Program-made: the position numbers and the translations under genes
Part shown: in pieces, positions 1 to 7,862 of the stretch
Layout: each line of letters begins with the position of its first letter
Position numbering within the stretch: position 1 is the stretch's first letter
NCBI GenBank assembly: GCA_003219495.1
Contig: QHOZ01000060.1
Location: 1 to 15,978, forward strand
Length of the DNA: 15,978 nt
DNA from: Verrucomicrobiota bacterium
Lineage (GTDB): Bacteria; Verrucomicrobiota; Verrucomicrobiae; Chthoniobacterales; UBA10450
Direction: 5' to 3'
The notes under the pieces: model-generated
Databases searched by the model: none
What the model saw: only the letters and a program-made list of their open reading frames with translations
Told to the model about the DNA's origin: nothing

Positions 1-72
1 CACAATCTACTAAATCACGAGCTATCAGCTTGTGGGAAACGGTTCGCTTGGTTCAGAATATGAGCCCCCCGG

Positions 73-368
73 ATGGATCGTACATTCTACGTCTACATGA
101 TGACCAATCGCACTCGAGTTGTTCTTTACACCGGCGTTACAAACAGTCTTAGCAGTCGACTTTGGTTTCATGCAAATGTCGGCGCGAAATCATTTACGAA
201 GCGTTATAGAATCGATCGCCTTGTTTATTTCGAGGAATTCGATAGTCCAAGCGACGCCATCGCGCGCGAAAAGGAAATCAAGAAGGGCGCAGAGAAAAGA
301 AGAATGCGCTGGTAGAGAGTTCCAATCCGACGTGGGATGATCTTCGATCGCAGTTGTACATTGCGTGA
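73..368 (+). pseudogene. GIY-YIG family small endonuclease-like protein, frameshifted near its C-terminus
   Basis: The reading frame from ATG 73 runs 80 codons to a TAG at 313-315. It shows the GIY-YIG layout in its short YhbQ/UPF0213-like form: a YVYMMTN strand, then YTGVTN, a conserved arginine in the following helix, SFTKRY, LVYFEEF and AIAREKEIK. Family members usually continue for about 18 more residues. That missing tail (NALVESSNPTWDDLRSQL) is present in another frame and ends at TGA 366-368. Joining the two frames needs one extra base near 283-284, giving about 98 residues, normal for the family. The gene is therefore either a recent frameshift mutant or a sequencing error. The family is nuclease-like, but the cellular role of these stand-alone small members is mostly unknown. 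Flanking bases look AT-richer than the neighbouring genes. No Shine-Dalgarno site is visible. Confidence 0.8.
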
Positions 369-406
369 CTAATCGGTTTGTGGGAGGTCCCTCACATTCG
401 TTCGGG

Positions 407-436
407 ATGACAGCACTAAAGTTTTTGTGCTGTCAT
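407..436. repeat. Perfect 10-bp inverted repeat (hairpin) between the GIY-YIG gene and dnaE
   Basis: ATGACAGCAC at 407-416 is the exact reverse complement of GTGCTGTCAT at 427-436, with a 10-base loop TAAAGTTTTT. The T-run lies in the loop rather than after the stem, so it is not a textbook terminator. It is preceded by GGTCCCTCACATTCGTTCGG, a phrase that looks like the dispersed palindromic intergenic elements of many bacterial genomes. It could end the GIY-YIG transcript or be a REP-like unit. The rest of the 369-481 gap holds nothing else I can support. Confidence 0.55.
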
Positions 437-481
437 GCTTGGCAAATTTGACGGGACGCGGTTGACTGCATTTGTATCAAC

Positions 482-3400
482 ATGCAGCGCGATTCGTTTG
501 TTCACCTCCACCTTCACACCGAGTATTCGCTGCTCGATGGCGCGGTGCGGATGCGCGAGCTGATGAAGAGAGCGGCCGAGTTCAAAATGCCTGCCGTCGC
601 GGTGACCGATCACGGAAATCTTTTCGGCGCGATCGAATTTTATCAGGAAGCAACACGCGCCGGGATCAAGCCGATCATGGGTTGCGAGGCCTACATCGCG
701 CCGCGATCGCACAAGGAGAAGGGGAGCTCGATGCGCGAATCGGCCTATCACTTCACCTTGCTGGCGCAAAGCGACATCGGTTATCGCAATTTGGTCAAAC
801 TGATCTCGACCGCGCATCTCGATGGATTTCATTACCGGCCGCGGATCGACAAAGAGCTGCTCTCGCAACATCGCGAAGGTTTAATCGGCCTGAGCGGCTG
901 TCTGGCAGGCGAAGTGAACTCCGCGCTCCAGGCGAACAATGTTCAAAAAGCGACCGCGGCGGCGGCGGAGTATCGCGACATTCTCGGCGCGGAAAACTTT
1001 TTCATCGAGTTACACGATCACGGGATGGAAGAACAAAAATGGTGCAACGCGGTGCTGCCAAAGATCGCGAAAGATCTCGGCGTCGGTCTGGTGGCAGCGA
1101 ACGACGTTCATTTTCTGCGCCGCGACGATCATGACGCGCATGACGTGATGCTTTGCATCGGTACGGGTAAAATGGTCGCGGACGAAAGCCGGATGAAATA
1201 CGCGCCGGAATTGTATTTCAAATCGCCGGACGAAATGCGCGAGCTGTTCAAAGATTATCCCGAGGCGATTTCAAAAAAGCTCGCGATTGGCGAGCGCTGC
1301 AATGTCACGATCGAGTTCGGGAAATCGAAATATCCGGAGTACACCGTGCCGGAGGGTTACACGCGCGAAAGTTATTTGCGCGAGCTTTGCCATAAAGGTC
1401 TCGAAGATCGCTACGGTGAGCGCGCCAAGATCGACAATCAATTGCGCGAACGTCTCGCCTACGAGCTCGGCGTGCTCGAGAAGACAGGGCTCGTCAGTTA
1501 CATCCTGATCGTCTGGGATTTCATTCACTTCGCGAAAGGTCGCGGAATTCCGGTTGGGCCCGGTCGTGGGTCAGCCGCTGGCTCGATCGTTGCCTACGTT
1601 TTGGGAATCACCGACATCGATCCGCTCCAGTTCGGATTGGTCTTCGAGCGCTTCCTCAATCCCGATCGCGTGTCGCCGCCGGATATCGATGTCGATTTTT
1701 GTGAAGCGCGACGCGGGGAAGTTTTGGAATACGTCCGGCAAAAGTACGGCGAACGTCGCGTCGCGCAGATCATCACGTTTGGAAAGTTGAAAGCGAAGAG
1801 CGTGGTGCGCGATGTCGGCCGCGTGATGGGTCTGCCTTATCGCGACGCGGATCGCATCGCGAAGATGATTCCGAACGAGTTGGGAATCACGCTCGACTCC
1901 GCCGCGGAAAAAAATTCCGAGCTCAAACGCGCGATCGCCACCGAACCGCAGACGAAACAGCTTTTCGAGTACGCGAAAATTTTGGAAGGCCTTTCACGTA
2001 ATGCGGGTGTGCACGCGGCCGGCGTTGTCATCGCGGATCGCGACTTGTCGGAATACATCCCGCTCTGTCGCGACACGAAAGGCAACGACGTGATCAGCCA
2101 GTATCCGATGGGGCCGTTGAACGATCTCGGATTGCTGAAGATGGATTTTCTCGGGCTGAAAACGCTGACCGTGATTGAGGACACGCTGGTGTTAATTCAT
2201 AAACGCGAGCCGGAGTTTTCGTTGAAGAACATTCCGCTCGACGACAAGGAGACGTTCGATGTCTACAACCGCGGCGAAACGGTCGGCCTTTTCCAAATGG
2301 AATCGGGCGGAATGACTTCGACCGCGAAACAATTCGAAGTGCAGAAGATCGACGACATCATCGCGTTGATCGCGCTTTACCGGCCGGGTCCGATGGATCT
2401 CATCGGCGATTACATCAAGCGCAAGAAGGGCCTCACGAAAATCCGCTACGAGCATCCGTTGCTCGAAGAAATCTGCGCCGACACCTACGGGGTGATGATT
2501 TATCAGGAGCAGGTGATGGCGGCGGCAAGCAAGCTCGCTGGGTATTCGCTCGCGCAAGGCGATCTGTTGCGCCGCGCGATGGGGAAAAAGGACAAGGAGA
2601 AAATGGCGAAGGAGCGCAAGAACTTCATCGAAGGTTGCGCGAGCACGAACAAAATTCCCGAGAAGAAAGCGAATTCGATATTCGATTTGCTCGAAAAATT
2701 CGCCGGCTACGGATTCAACAAGAGCCACAGCGCGGCTTACGGGCTAATCAGTTATCACACCGCGTATTTGAAATCGCATTATTCGGTCGAGTTCATGGCC
2801 GGGTTGCTGAGCAACGAAATCAACAACACCGACAAGATCTCGGTGTTCGTCGGCGAGTGTAAGCGAATGGGCATCGCGATTCTGCCGCCGGATATTAATA
2901 AGAGCGCGCTCAAGTTCACTCCGGAAGAGCACGATGGGAAAATCGCGATCCGTTACGGGCTGGCCGCGATCAAGAACGTCGGCGAAGCCGCGATGCAAAT
3001 GTCGATCGAAGAACGCGCGCGGGCAGGAGACTACATCTCGCTCGAGGATTTTTGCGGTCGAATCGGAACGCGTATCGCGAATCGAAAGATGCTGGAAAGT
3101 TTGATCAAGGCCGGCGCATTCGATTTTGTCGGACGGGATCGCGCGGAACTGTTCGCCTGCATCGATGATTCGCTTTCCTGCGCGGCCGCGGCATTGCGCG
3201 ATCGCACCGTCGGTCAGGTTTCGTTGTTCGATGAGGAAACGCACGCGGCGACAACAAGGACGCGGGTTGTCACGCCTTGGGCCGATCACGAGAAACTTTC
3301 CTACGAGAAAGAACTGCTCGGATTTTACGTGAGCGGCCATCCGCTCGACGCGTATGCGGAGATTTTCGTGGGCAAAAGTTATCAACCGATCACTTCACTC

Positions 3401-3970
3401 AGCGAAATGGAGGATCGCGCGCAGTTCCGAATCGCCGGCGTAATCGTTCAGGTGGAGAAAAAGTTCACGCGCAAAGATGGAAAACCATTCGCGGTGATTT
3501 GGCTCGAGGATCGCACCGCGACATTGGAGATCGTTGTTTGGAATGATGTGTTCGTCACCGTTTCGAGTTTGCTCGAGCCCGGGCGCGTTGTGGAAGTGCG
3601 CGGCGCAATCGACAATCGCGGTGATGCATTGCGGGCGACTGCCCAAAAGGTGCGAGTCCCGAGCGCGGCGAAAACGAATGGCGCGGCAAACGGAAACGGA
3701 GGATCGCCGCGCCAAGGCGAGCCGGCGCTTCTTTTGCAATTTTCACAAAGCGCGACGAGCGCGGAGTTGCGCGAAGTGCGCGAAATTCTCGCGAGCTCGC
3801 CGGGGCAACGTCGCGTTCAACTTCTCTTTGATCGCCCGAGCGGCGAACCATTGCGGATGGATGCGGGAGCGGATTTGCGCGTCGAGCTAACGGACGATCT
3901 CCAACAAAGACTCATGCGCTGGCTCGTGACGAGCAAGTCGGATCGGCGCGATCTCGATTCGGCGGCCTAA
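482..3970 (+). CDS. dnaE: DNA polymerase III subunit alpha (replicative polymerase)
   Basis: Catalytic subunit of the replicative DNA polymerase III holoenzyme, acting at the cytoplasmic replication fork. The 1162-residue length matches the usual ~1160 of E. coli-type DnaE. An N-terminal PHP domain starts with HLHLHTEYS and continues with VTDHGN, GCEAY, YHFTLLA, CLAGEV and NDVHFL. The palm aspartates sit in PDIDVDF (D401, D403) and KMDFLGL (D555), the same numbers as the E. coli catalytic triad. Then come the fingers, a helix-hairpin-helix region, a probable beta-clamp binding site QVSLF (912-916), an OB fold (FRIAGVIVQVEKK... region, about 975-1050), a Gly/Asn/Ala-rich linker and a C-terminal domain. 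ATG 482 is chosen because the PHP motif begins a few residues later. No clear Shine-Dalgarno precedes it. The stop overlaps the stop of the convergent gene. Confidence 0.98.
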   Translation: MQRDSFVHLHLHTEYSLLDGAVRMRELMKRAAEFKMPAVAVTDHGNLFGAIEFYQEATRAGIKPIMGCEAYIAPRSHKEKGSSMRESAYHFTLLAQSDIGYRNLVKLISTAHLDGFHYRPRIDKELLSQHREGLIGLSGCLAGEVNSALQANNVQKATAAAAEYRDILGAENFFIELHDHGMEEQKWCNAVLPKIAKDLGVGLVAANDVHFLRRDDHDAHDVMLCIGTGKMVADESRMKYAPELYFKSPDEMRELFKDYPEAISKKLAIGERCNVTIEFGKSKYPEYTVPEGYTRESYLRELCHKGLEDRYGERAKIDNQLRERLAYELGVLEKTGLVSYILIVWDFIHFAKGRGIPVGPGRGSAAGSIVAYVLGITDIDPLQFGLVFERFLNPDRVSPPDIDVDFCEARRGEVLEYVRQKYGERRVAQIITFGKLKAKSVVRDVGRVMGLPYRDADRIAKMIPNELGITLDSAAEKNSELKRAIATEPQTKQLFEYAKILEGLSRNAGVHAAGVVIADRDLSEYIPLCRDTKGNDVISQYPMGPLNDLGLLKMDFLGLKTLTVIEDTLVLIHKREPEFSLKNIPLDDKETFDVYNRGETVGLFQMESGGMTSTAKQFEVQKIDDIIALIALYRPGPMDLIGDYIKRKKGLTKIRYEHPLLEEICADTYGVMIYQEQVMAAASKLAGYSLAQGDLLRRAMGKKDKEKMAKERKNFIEGCASTNKIPEKKANSIFDLLEKFAGYGFNKSHSAAYGLISYHTAYLKSHYSVEFMAGLLSNEINNTDKISVFVGECKRMGIAILPPDINKSALKFTPEEHDGKIAIRYGLAAIKNVGEAAMQMSIEERARAGDYISLEDFCGRIGTRIANRKMLESLIKAGAFDFVGRDRAELFACIDDSLSCAAAALRDRTVGQVSLFDEETHAATTRTRVVTPWADHEKLSYEKELLGFYVSGHPLDAYAEIFVGKSYQPITSLSEMEDRAQFRIAGVIVQVEKKFTRKDGKPFAVIWLEDRTATLEIVVWNDVFVTVSSLLEPGRVVEVRGAIDNRGDALRATAQKVRVPSAAKTNGAANGNGGSPRQGEPALLLQFSQSATSAELREVREILASSPGQRRVQLLFDRPSGEPLRMDAGADLRVELTDDLQQRLMRWLVTSKSDRRDLDSAA

Positions 3971-6175
3971 CGACTACGCGCGCGCTTGCGCGGTTTTTCC
4001 GGCGTTGGCTGCGGACGTGGATGGACACTGAAGGTGAACACCTCGCCGGATGAAGTTGCAGAAGTGCAAAAATGGAACTCGCGCGTCAACGGACCGACCA
4101 TTGCGGCAACGGCGGAGGTTCCAAGCTCGGTCAAACCCATTTTCCAACTATTGCCAAATAAATCGCCGCGCAACTCAACCTGCTGCACGGTCGGGGCGAG
4201 CGTCACCTCAATCGGCTCAATTTGAATTCCGCGAACGCAATCCTGCACGCTCGTCGTCGTATCGAACAGCGGCACAGCGCTGGAAATTTTTATCGAAACG
4301 TCATTGGTGTTGCGAAAATCCAAATCGCCCTTGAGTGAAAGATCGACATCCTTCGCGGCAGCATTCAAGAATTCAAGCGCGCCGTGCTCGCCATTGAACG
4401 TGATTCGGGCGCTGGCGCGGTTCAGATCGAGCGGCGCATTTTGGAGAACGCCGTTGAGCAACTGGAGTTCGCCGTTGATGCTCGGATGCTGCAAATTTTG
4501 CGTGACAGACAGCGTCCCGCTCAAAATTCCCTCGTTGAAAATCGCGGGATGGAAAAACTGGGGCGCGCTTGCGAGAACGACGGCCGGGAATTGAATTGCC
4601 ATTTCCAAGGGCCGAGCCGGCAAGTGTGAAAACGCTATGCGCGTCCCACGCGCTCGACGCGATCTGCGCGTTGAGCTGTGCCGGAATCGCCGCTTTTGCG
4701 CCGGCGCGCTCGAGCGGAAAATATTCCGCGGCGTCAGCGACCTTCGCCTCAATCGTCCCGACGTAATCGTTTGCGTGCGCGATGTCGATCTTGCCCTGAG
4801 CGCGGAGGAAATCTTTTTTGCGCACGACTTCGAACTGCTCGAGCTCGAGCGCGTCGGTTTTCAGATTTATTTTCGCGTTGAACTTGTCGATCTGGCGTTT
4901 GAAGAGCGAGAGCGAAGTTCCGCTCGCGGTGAGAAAGCCGCCGAGCTTTCGCTGGCCGGCGTTCAGTGTTCCTTCGATCGCAATCGTTCCGGCAAAGGTT
5001 TTTGGCGCAGCGCCGAAGAGTTCGGCGAATTGTCCGAGATCGTTAATCTTGCCAAGAATTTGCCCGCGAAAATCCGGATTGAGCCAGTCGGCCGATTTCG
5101 ATGGAATCGCGCCTTCACCGCTCATGGTGAGCTCGTTCTGGCGTTGCTTGATGTAAAGCTGCTGGAGCTGGATCTGGCGGTTGTAAAAAACGGCGCCGAG
5201 CATGATCACGTCCGCGGCGCGGTTGCGCCAGCTCAAGCCGTTGAGCTCGGTCCAAACCGACGCGGTGCCGCTCATCGGATCGCGGGGATCGCCGCGGAAA
5301 GTAAAATTGCAGGCGCGAAGCGAGCCGCCGAGCTGATCGGTGAAGCCGAGCGCTTCTGAAGTTCGCGTGAGCGAAATGTCGTTCGCGCTACCGGCCAGAT
5401 TCCAGGCGGAACGTTTGCCGGACCACTCGTTGGAAATGCTGCCGCGAATTTTTCCGCCGAACACGTCGAGATCGAATTGAAGATCGGCGCGCTCAGCATC
5501 GAGATGTGAGAGATCGATTGTTAACGATTGCAAATCGAGGCCGCCGGCAAGATTCAATCCGCCGATGGTCAAACGATTGTCCCGCCATTTTGTTGCCCCG
5601 CGCAGTTGCGAAAATTTTTGCCGAATCAGCGGCGACACGATTGTGAACTCGCCAGCGGTGAAGCGACCGGACTCAATCTGGCTTGCCGAGACAGACGCAT
5701 TCAACAGGAGCACGACCGTCGGCCCATTTTCGACGCGCAAATCCAGATGGCTGACGTCGAAATTCGCGGGCAACAATTTCTGCAGAGCGCGCCAGTCAAA
5801 TGCGTTCGATCGCGCGGTGCCGGAAAAATCGCGCCGAATCTCCGCGCGTGCGGCTTTGATCGACATCGCACGGATGCCGTCAGCGCGGCCGGTGAGGATG
5901 CTGACCAGACGCGGGTGGAGAATGATTTGCTCGGTATGAATGTCGATTTGTGTCGCGGAACCGCTCTCGTTCGTGATGTGCAAATGATCGATGGCGATTG
6001 GCCGTAGAAACGGCGCCGAGATTTTTCCGTGGTCGATTTTCAACTGTTGATGATGAGCCTGCCAGCGCAGCCACAAGTGCAAGCCGTTGGAAATCGCAAA
6101 AGGGGCCAGGACGACCGCGCCGATCGCCAGCACGATTAAGGCGAGGGCAATTAAGAGCAGCCTATTTTTCCGCAT
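3967..6175 (-). pseudogene. AsmA/YdbH-like envelope protein (intermembrane lipid transport or assembly type), split by a one-base frameshift
   Basis: From ATG at 6173-6175 the protein begins with a basic stretch and one membrane anchor (residues ~5-27, LLLIALALIVLAIGAVV). Long beta-rich repeats of the AsmA/TamB/YdbH kind follow, with phrases such as DHLHITNES, GAIPSKSADWLN and TFAGTIAIEGTLN. After residue A522 the frame turns to Arg/Pro-rich nonsense and stops at 4373. The sensible sequence (LEMAIQFPAVVLAS onward, to RKRARSR) continues in the neighbouring frame down to TAG 3967-3969. Dropping one base of the GGG at 4609-4611 joins them into 735 residues. Known relatives span the periplasm from an inner-membrane anchor and help move phospholipids or build the outer membrane; that role here is inferred from architecture only. 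It follows the DUF4230 gene by about 50 bases, probably as one transcript. The gene may be intact in the living cell if the indel is an error. Confidence 0.75.
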
Positions 6176-6225
6176 CCGCGCTTCTGCTTTACCGGCAAAT
6201 CGATTTCACGCAAAGCCGCTAATTG

Positions 6226-6921
6226 TTAACGATTCGTGACGGGCGATTCGGCGCTCAGGTCGGTGAAGACGAGCTTCACCGGCTGGCGCGCGTGCACGCG
6301 CTTGTTGAGTTGGCGCTGCAATTCCTGTTCGGCTTCAGTGGGCAACTCCACCTCCATCGCCTGTTTCCTCGCCATGTCTGGAAGCTGCGCGAGCTCATTT
6401 TCCAAATCGGCGCCGGTGACCTTGTTCCAAAGGCCGTTCTCGAGCGCGAGCACGTCGACGTGTTTTTCTTCGACATCGAGAATCGCCGCGTGCGGCAAGC
6501 GAATGAGAATTTCGTCGGGGCGAACATTTACCGCAACATCCTGGCGCAAATCGAATCCGGCTTTCACCAGAAATGTCCCGCTCAGCTTGATGCGCTTTGA
6601 GCTTCCAGCCCAGCTGTGTTGGAATTCCCGTTTGACCTTTAGTTGTCGCTCGAGGACGGCGAGCTCCGCCGTCGGCGTGGCTGCGTCGACGATCGTGCGA
6701 TTGTTAATCGTGATGCGCGGCTGCAAATGCGCGATGTCGATGAAAGCGGAGCGAAGATCCCGGCCGAGCCGCTCGATGTCTTCGGTGCCCTGGCCAATCG
6801 TCCGCGCCGGCCATGTTTCCATTCGCCAGAAAACGAAAACCCCAGCCGCGGTGAGGATTAGCACCACGAGCGTGGCGGCAATCGGCCATGAAACGCGGGC
6901 GCGCAATTCGGAGTTCTTCAT
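6226..6921 (-). CDS. DUF4230-family single-pass membrane protein
   Basis: I read a 231-residue protein from ATG 6919-6921. It has a short basic N-terminus, one membrane segment (about residues 12-32, IAATLVVLILTAAGVFVF) and an exported domain resembling DUF4230: GTFLVKAGFDLRQDV, then VRPDEILIRLPHAAIL, then a C-terminal helical part rich in Glu/Gln/Arg. No enzymatic motif is visible and the family's function is not known to me. An in-frame TTG at 6955-6957 would add 12 residues and has GGGGTG in front. I prefer the ATG because the extra stretch (CAACTCTCAACG...) looks like low-complexity intergenic sequence and the membrane segment sits better. The gene lies upstream of the AsmA-like gene on the same strand, which suggests a shared envelope role. 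A candidate structured leader lies upstream. Confidence 0.8.
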   Translation of the reverse strand: MKNSELRARVSWPIAATLVVLILTAAGVFVFWRMETWPARTIGQGTEDIERLGRDLRSAFIDIAHLQPRITINNRTIVDAATPTAELAVLERQLKVKREFQHSWAGSSKRIKLSGTFLVKAGFDLRQDVAVNVRPDEILIRLPHAAILDVEEKHVDVLALENGLWNKVTGADLENELAQLPDMARKQAMEVELPTEAEQELQRQLNKRVHARQPVKLVFTDLSAESPVTNR

Positions 6922-6965
6922 CAGCGTTCGACGTTGAGAGTTGGGCGTTTGCTTCAATTCACCCC

Positions 6966-7007
6966 AAAAAAGTACCGCCCCCCACGCCCGATGGGCGTGA
7001 AGGGCGG
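6966..7007 (-). terminator. Rho-independent-type terminator (minus strand)
   Basis: On the minus strand the stem is CCGCCC, TT, CACGCCC, loop ATC, GGGCGTG, GG, GGGCGG: 6 plus 7 base pairs, almost all G-C, with a 2-by-2 internal loop. TAC and then six T follow (A6 at 6966-6971 on the plus strand). The T-run is only on the minus side, which sets the direction. It lies 5' of the DUF4230 gene rather than after a gene, so it would act as an attenuator or as the end of a short RNA. Confidence 0.65.
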
Positions 7008-7083
7008 CTGTTCCCCCCAGAACAATCTTCCAAAATCTGCGACAGCTAGTAAGCGAGCTTGATCAATGCCGCAACAAAAATTT
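6966..7083 (-). ncRNA. Candidate small structured RNA or leader/attenuator upstream of the DUF4230 operon
   Basis: Read on the minus strand, about 118 bases lie between a TATAAT box and a T6 tract and can form three stem-loops in a row. The first pairs 7067-7073 with 7038-7044 (TGCGGCA with TGTCGCA, one G-U). The second pairs 7020-7024 with 7009-7013 (TGTTC, loop TGGGGG, GAACA). The third is the strong two-part hairpin at 6975-7007 followed by TACTTTTTT. The gene on the other side (yqgE) points away, so no known upstream gene needs this terminator. I could not match it to SRP RNA, RNase P RNA, tmRNA or a riboswitch class I can recall. It may be a free small RNA or a premature-termination leader. 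Confidence 0.45.
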
Positions 7084-7089
7084 GCGAAA

Positions 7090-7095
7090 ATTATA
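7090..7095 (-). promoter_or_regulatory. Consensus -10 box (TATAAT), minus strand
   Basis: The minus strand reads CCGGTATAATTTTCGC, a perfect TATAAT. No good TTGACA is present 16-18 bases upstream, so the -35 element would be weak. Transcription would begin near 7083 and run into the structured region and the DUF4230 gene. Confidence 0.4.
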
Positions 7096-7212
7096 CCGGA
7101 TTTCTTCCGAATAGCACTGGAAAAAGAACGTCGAAAATTATTTGCAGACCTAGTGGATTCATTCGAAGCGGCTTGCACTTGCGGACCCTTCGCATGCGCG
7201 GTTTAGTTTTCT

Positions 7213-7770
7213 ATGAGGAATTTGGGTTCAAAAAAGCCAACCAACCTCGCGGGGTCGCTTTTAGTCGCGCATCCGAACATGCTGGACCCGAATTTTCGCC
7301 GGACGGTGCTCTTCATTTCGGCGCACGATCCCGAGGACGGCGCGATTGGCGTGATCATTAATCGGCCGCTCGAAAAAAACGTGGCTGATCTGGTGAGCGA
7401 GACGCCACCCGAAAATCTGGCTGACGTTCCCGTTTTCTTTGGGGGTCCGGTTGGAAACAATCAGCTGATGCTCGCGGCCTTCGAATGGCACAAAGAAGAA
7501 GGATTGAAATTAAGTCAACATTCGCTCGAGACGGATGAAGCGATGATCACAGACAATGCGCCTCCGGTGTTCGCATTTCTCGGCTACGCGGGTTGGAGCG
7601 CCGGACAATTGGAAGCAGAGATGAAACAGAAAGCATGGATCGTTCGCAAGCCGAGTCGCTCGGCGCTGAAGTCCGAGAAGCTTTCGCGGCTCTGGTTCGA
7701 CATCATGAACGCTCTCGGTCCTTGGTATCGCATGCTCGCCGCCGCTCCGGACGATCCGTCACTCAACTGA
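7213..7770 (+). CDS. yqgE: YqgE/AlgH family protein (UPF0301)
   Basis: A 185-residue protein of normal length for the YqgE/AlgH family. Recognisable stretches are LAGSLLVAHPNMLDPNF and RTVLFISAHDPEDGAIGVIINRP near the N-terminus, FFGGPVGNNQLMLA at ~75-88, FLGYAGWSAGQLEAEMKQ in the middle and a WYRML end. The family is cytoplasmic and widespread; AlgH was linked to alginate regulation in Pseudomonas, but its molecular function is unsettled. ATG 7213 is accepted because the conserved start LAGSLLVA follows about 11 residues later; no Shine-Dalgarno is visible. It is divergent from the DUF4230 operon and followed, after an inverted repeat, by ald on the same strand. Confidence 0.93.
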   Translation: MRNLGSKKPTNLAGSLLVAHPNMLDPNFRRTVLFISAHDPEDGAIGVIINRPLEKNVADLVSETPPENLADVPVFFGGPVGNNQLMLAAFEWHKEEGLKLSQHSLETDEAMITDNAPPVFAFLGYAGWSAGQLEAEMKQKAWIVRKPSRSALKSEKLSRLWFDIMNALGPWYRMLAAAPDDPSLN

Positions 7771-7855
7771 GTGATCAGTGGCCAGTGATCAGTGATCAGA
7801 AAAGCGCTGGGCATTGCCTTTTTATCTTGTCACTGGTCACTTATCACTGGTCACT
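7770..7855. repeat. Long imperfect inverted repeat filling the yqgE-ald gap, with internal direct repeats
   Basis: A left arm at 7770-7799 (AGTGATCAGTGGCCAGTGAT...) can pair with a right arm at 7826-7855 (CTTGTCACTGGTCACTTATC...) in 27 of 30 positions, four of them G-U, around a 26-base loop. The right arm contains two exact copies of TCACTGGTCACT (7830-7841 and 7844-7855) with TA between. The left arm repeats AGTGATC three times. The element begins on the last base of the yqgE stop and ends seven bases before the ald ATG. It looks like a dispersed intergenic repeat of the GTGATCAGTG type, and as RNA it would form a strong stem that could stop or separate the two messages. Confidence 0.75.
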
Positions 7856-7862
7856 TCCTTAA

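Noticed and set aside
1..72. Possible leader or attachment site before the GIY-YIG gene
   Set aside because: No promoter, tRNA end or repeat could be supported in this short edge segment.
448..481. Promoter for dnaE using TTGACG at 448-453
   Set aside because: No acceptable -10 box lies at the right distance before the ATG; a match to one hexamer is not enough.
2744..3385. Long minus-strand open frame inside dnaE
   Set aside because: Shadow of the high-GC dnaE codon pattern; no domain and dnaE is unmistakable on the plus strand.
4637..5359. 240-codon plus-strand open frame opposite the AsmA-like gene
   Set aside because: Leu/Glu/Arg-biased shadow; the minus-strand frame has the membrane anchor and family-like sequence.
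6954..7178. A 74-codon minus-strand open frame covering the structured leader
   Set aside because: It contains the TATAAT box and the terminator hairpin, has no recognisable domain and ends in sequence shaped by the stem (GRGGRYFFGVN); better explained as non-coding.
7770..7855. CRISPR-like array in the yqgE-ald gap
   Set aside because: Repeats are 7-14 bases, overlapping and palindromic with no spacers; it is a hairpin element.
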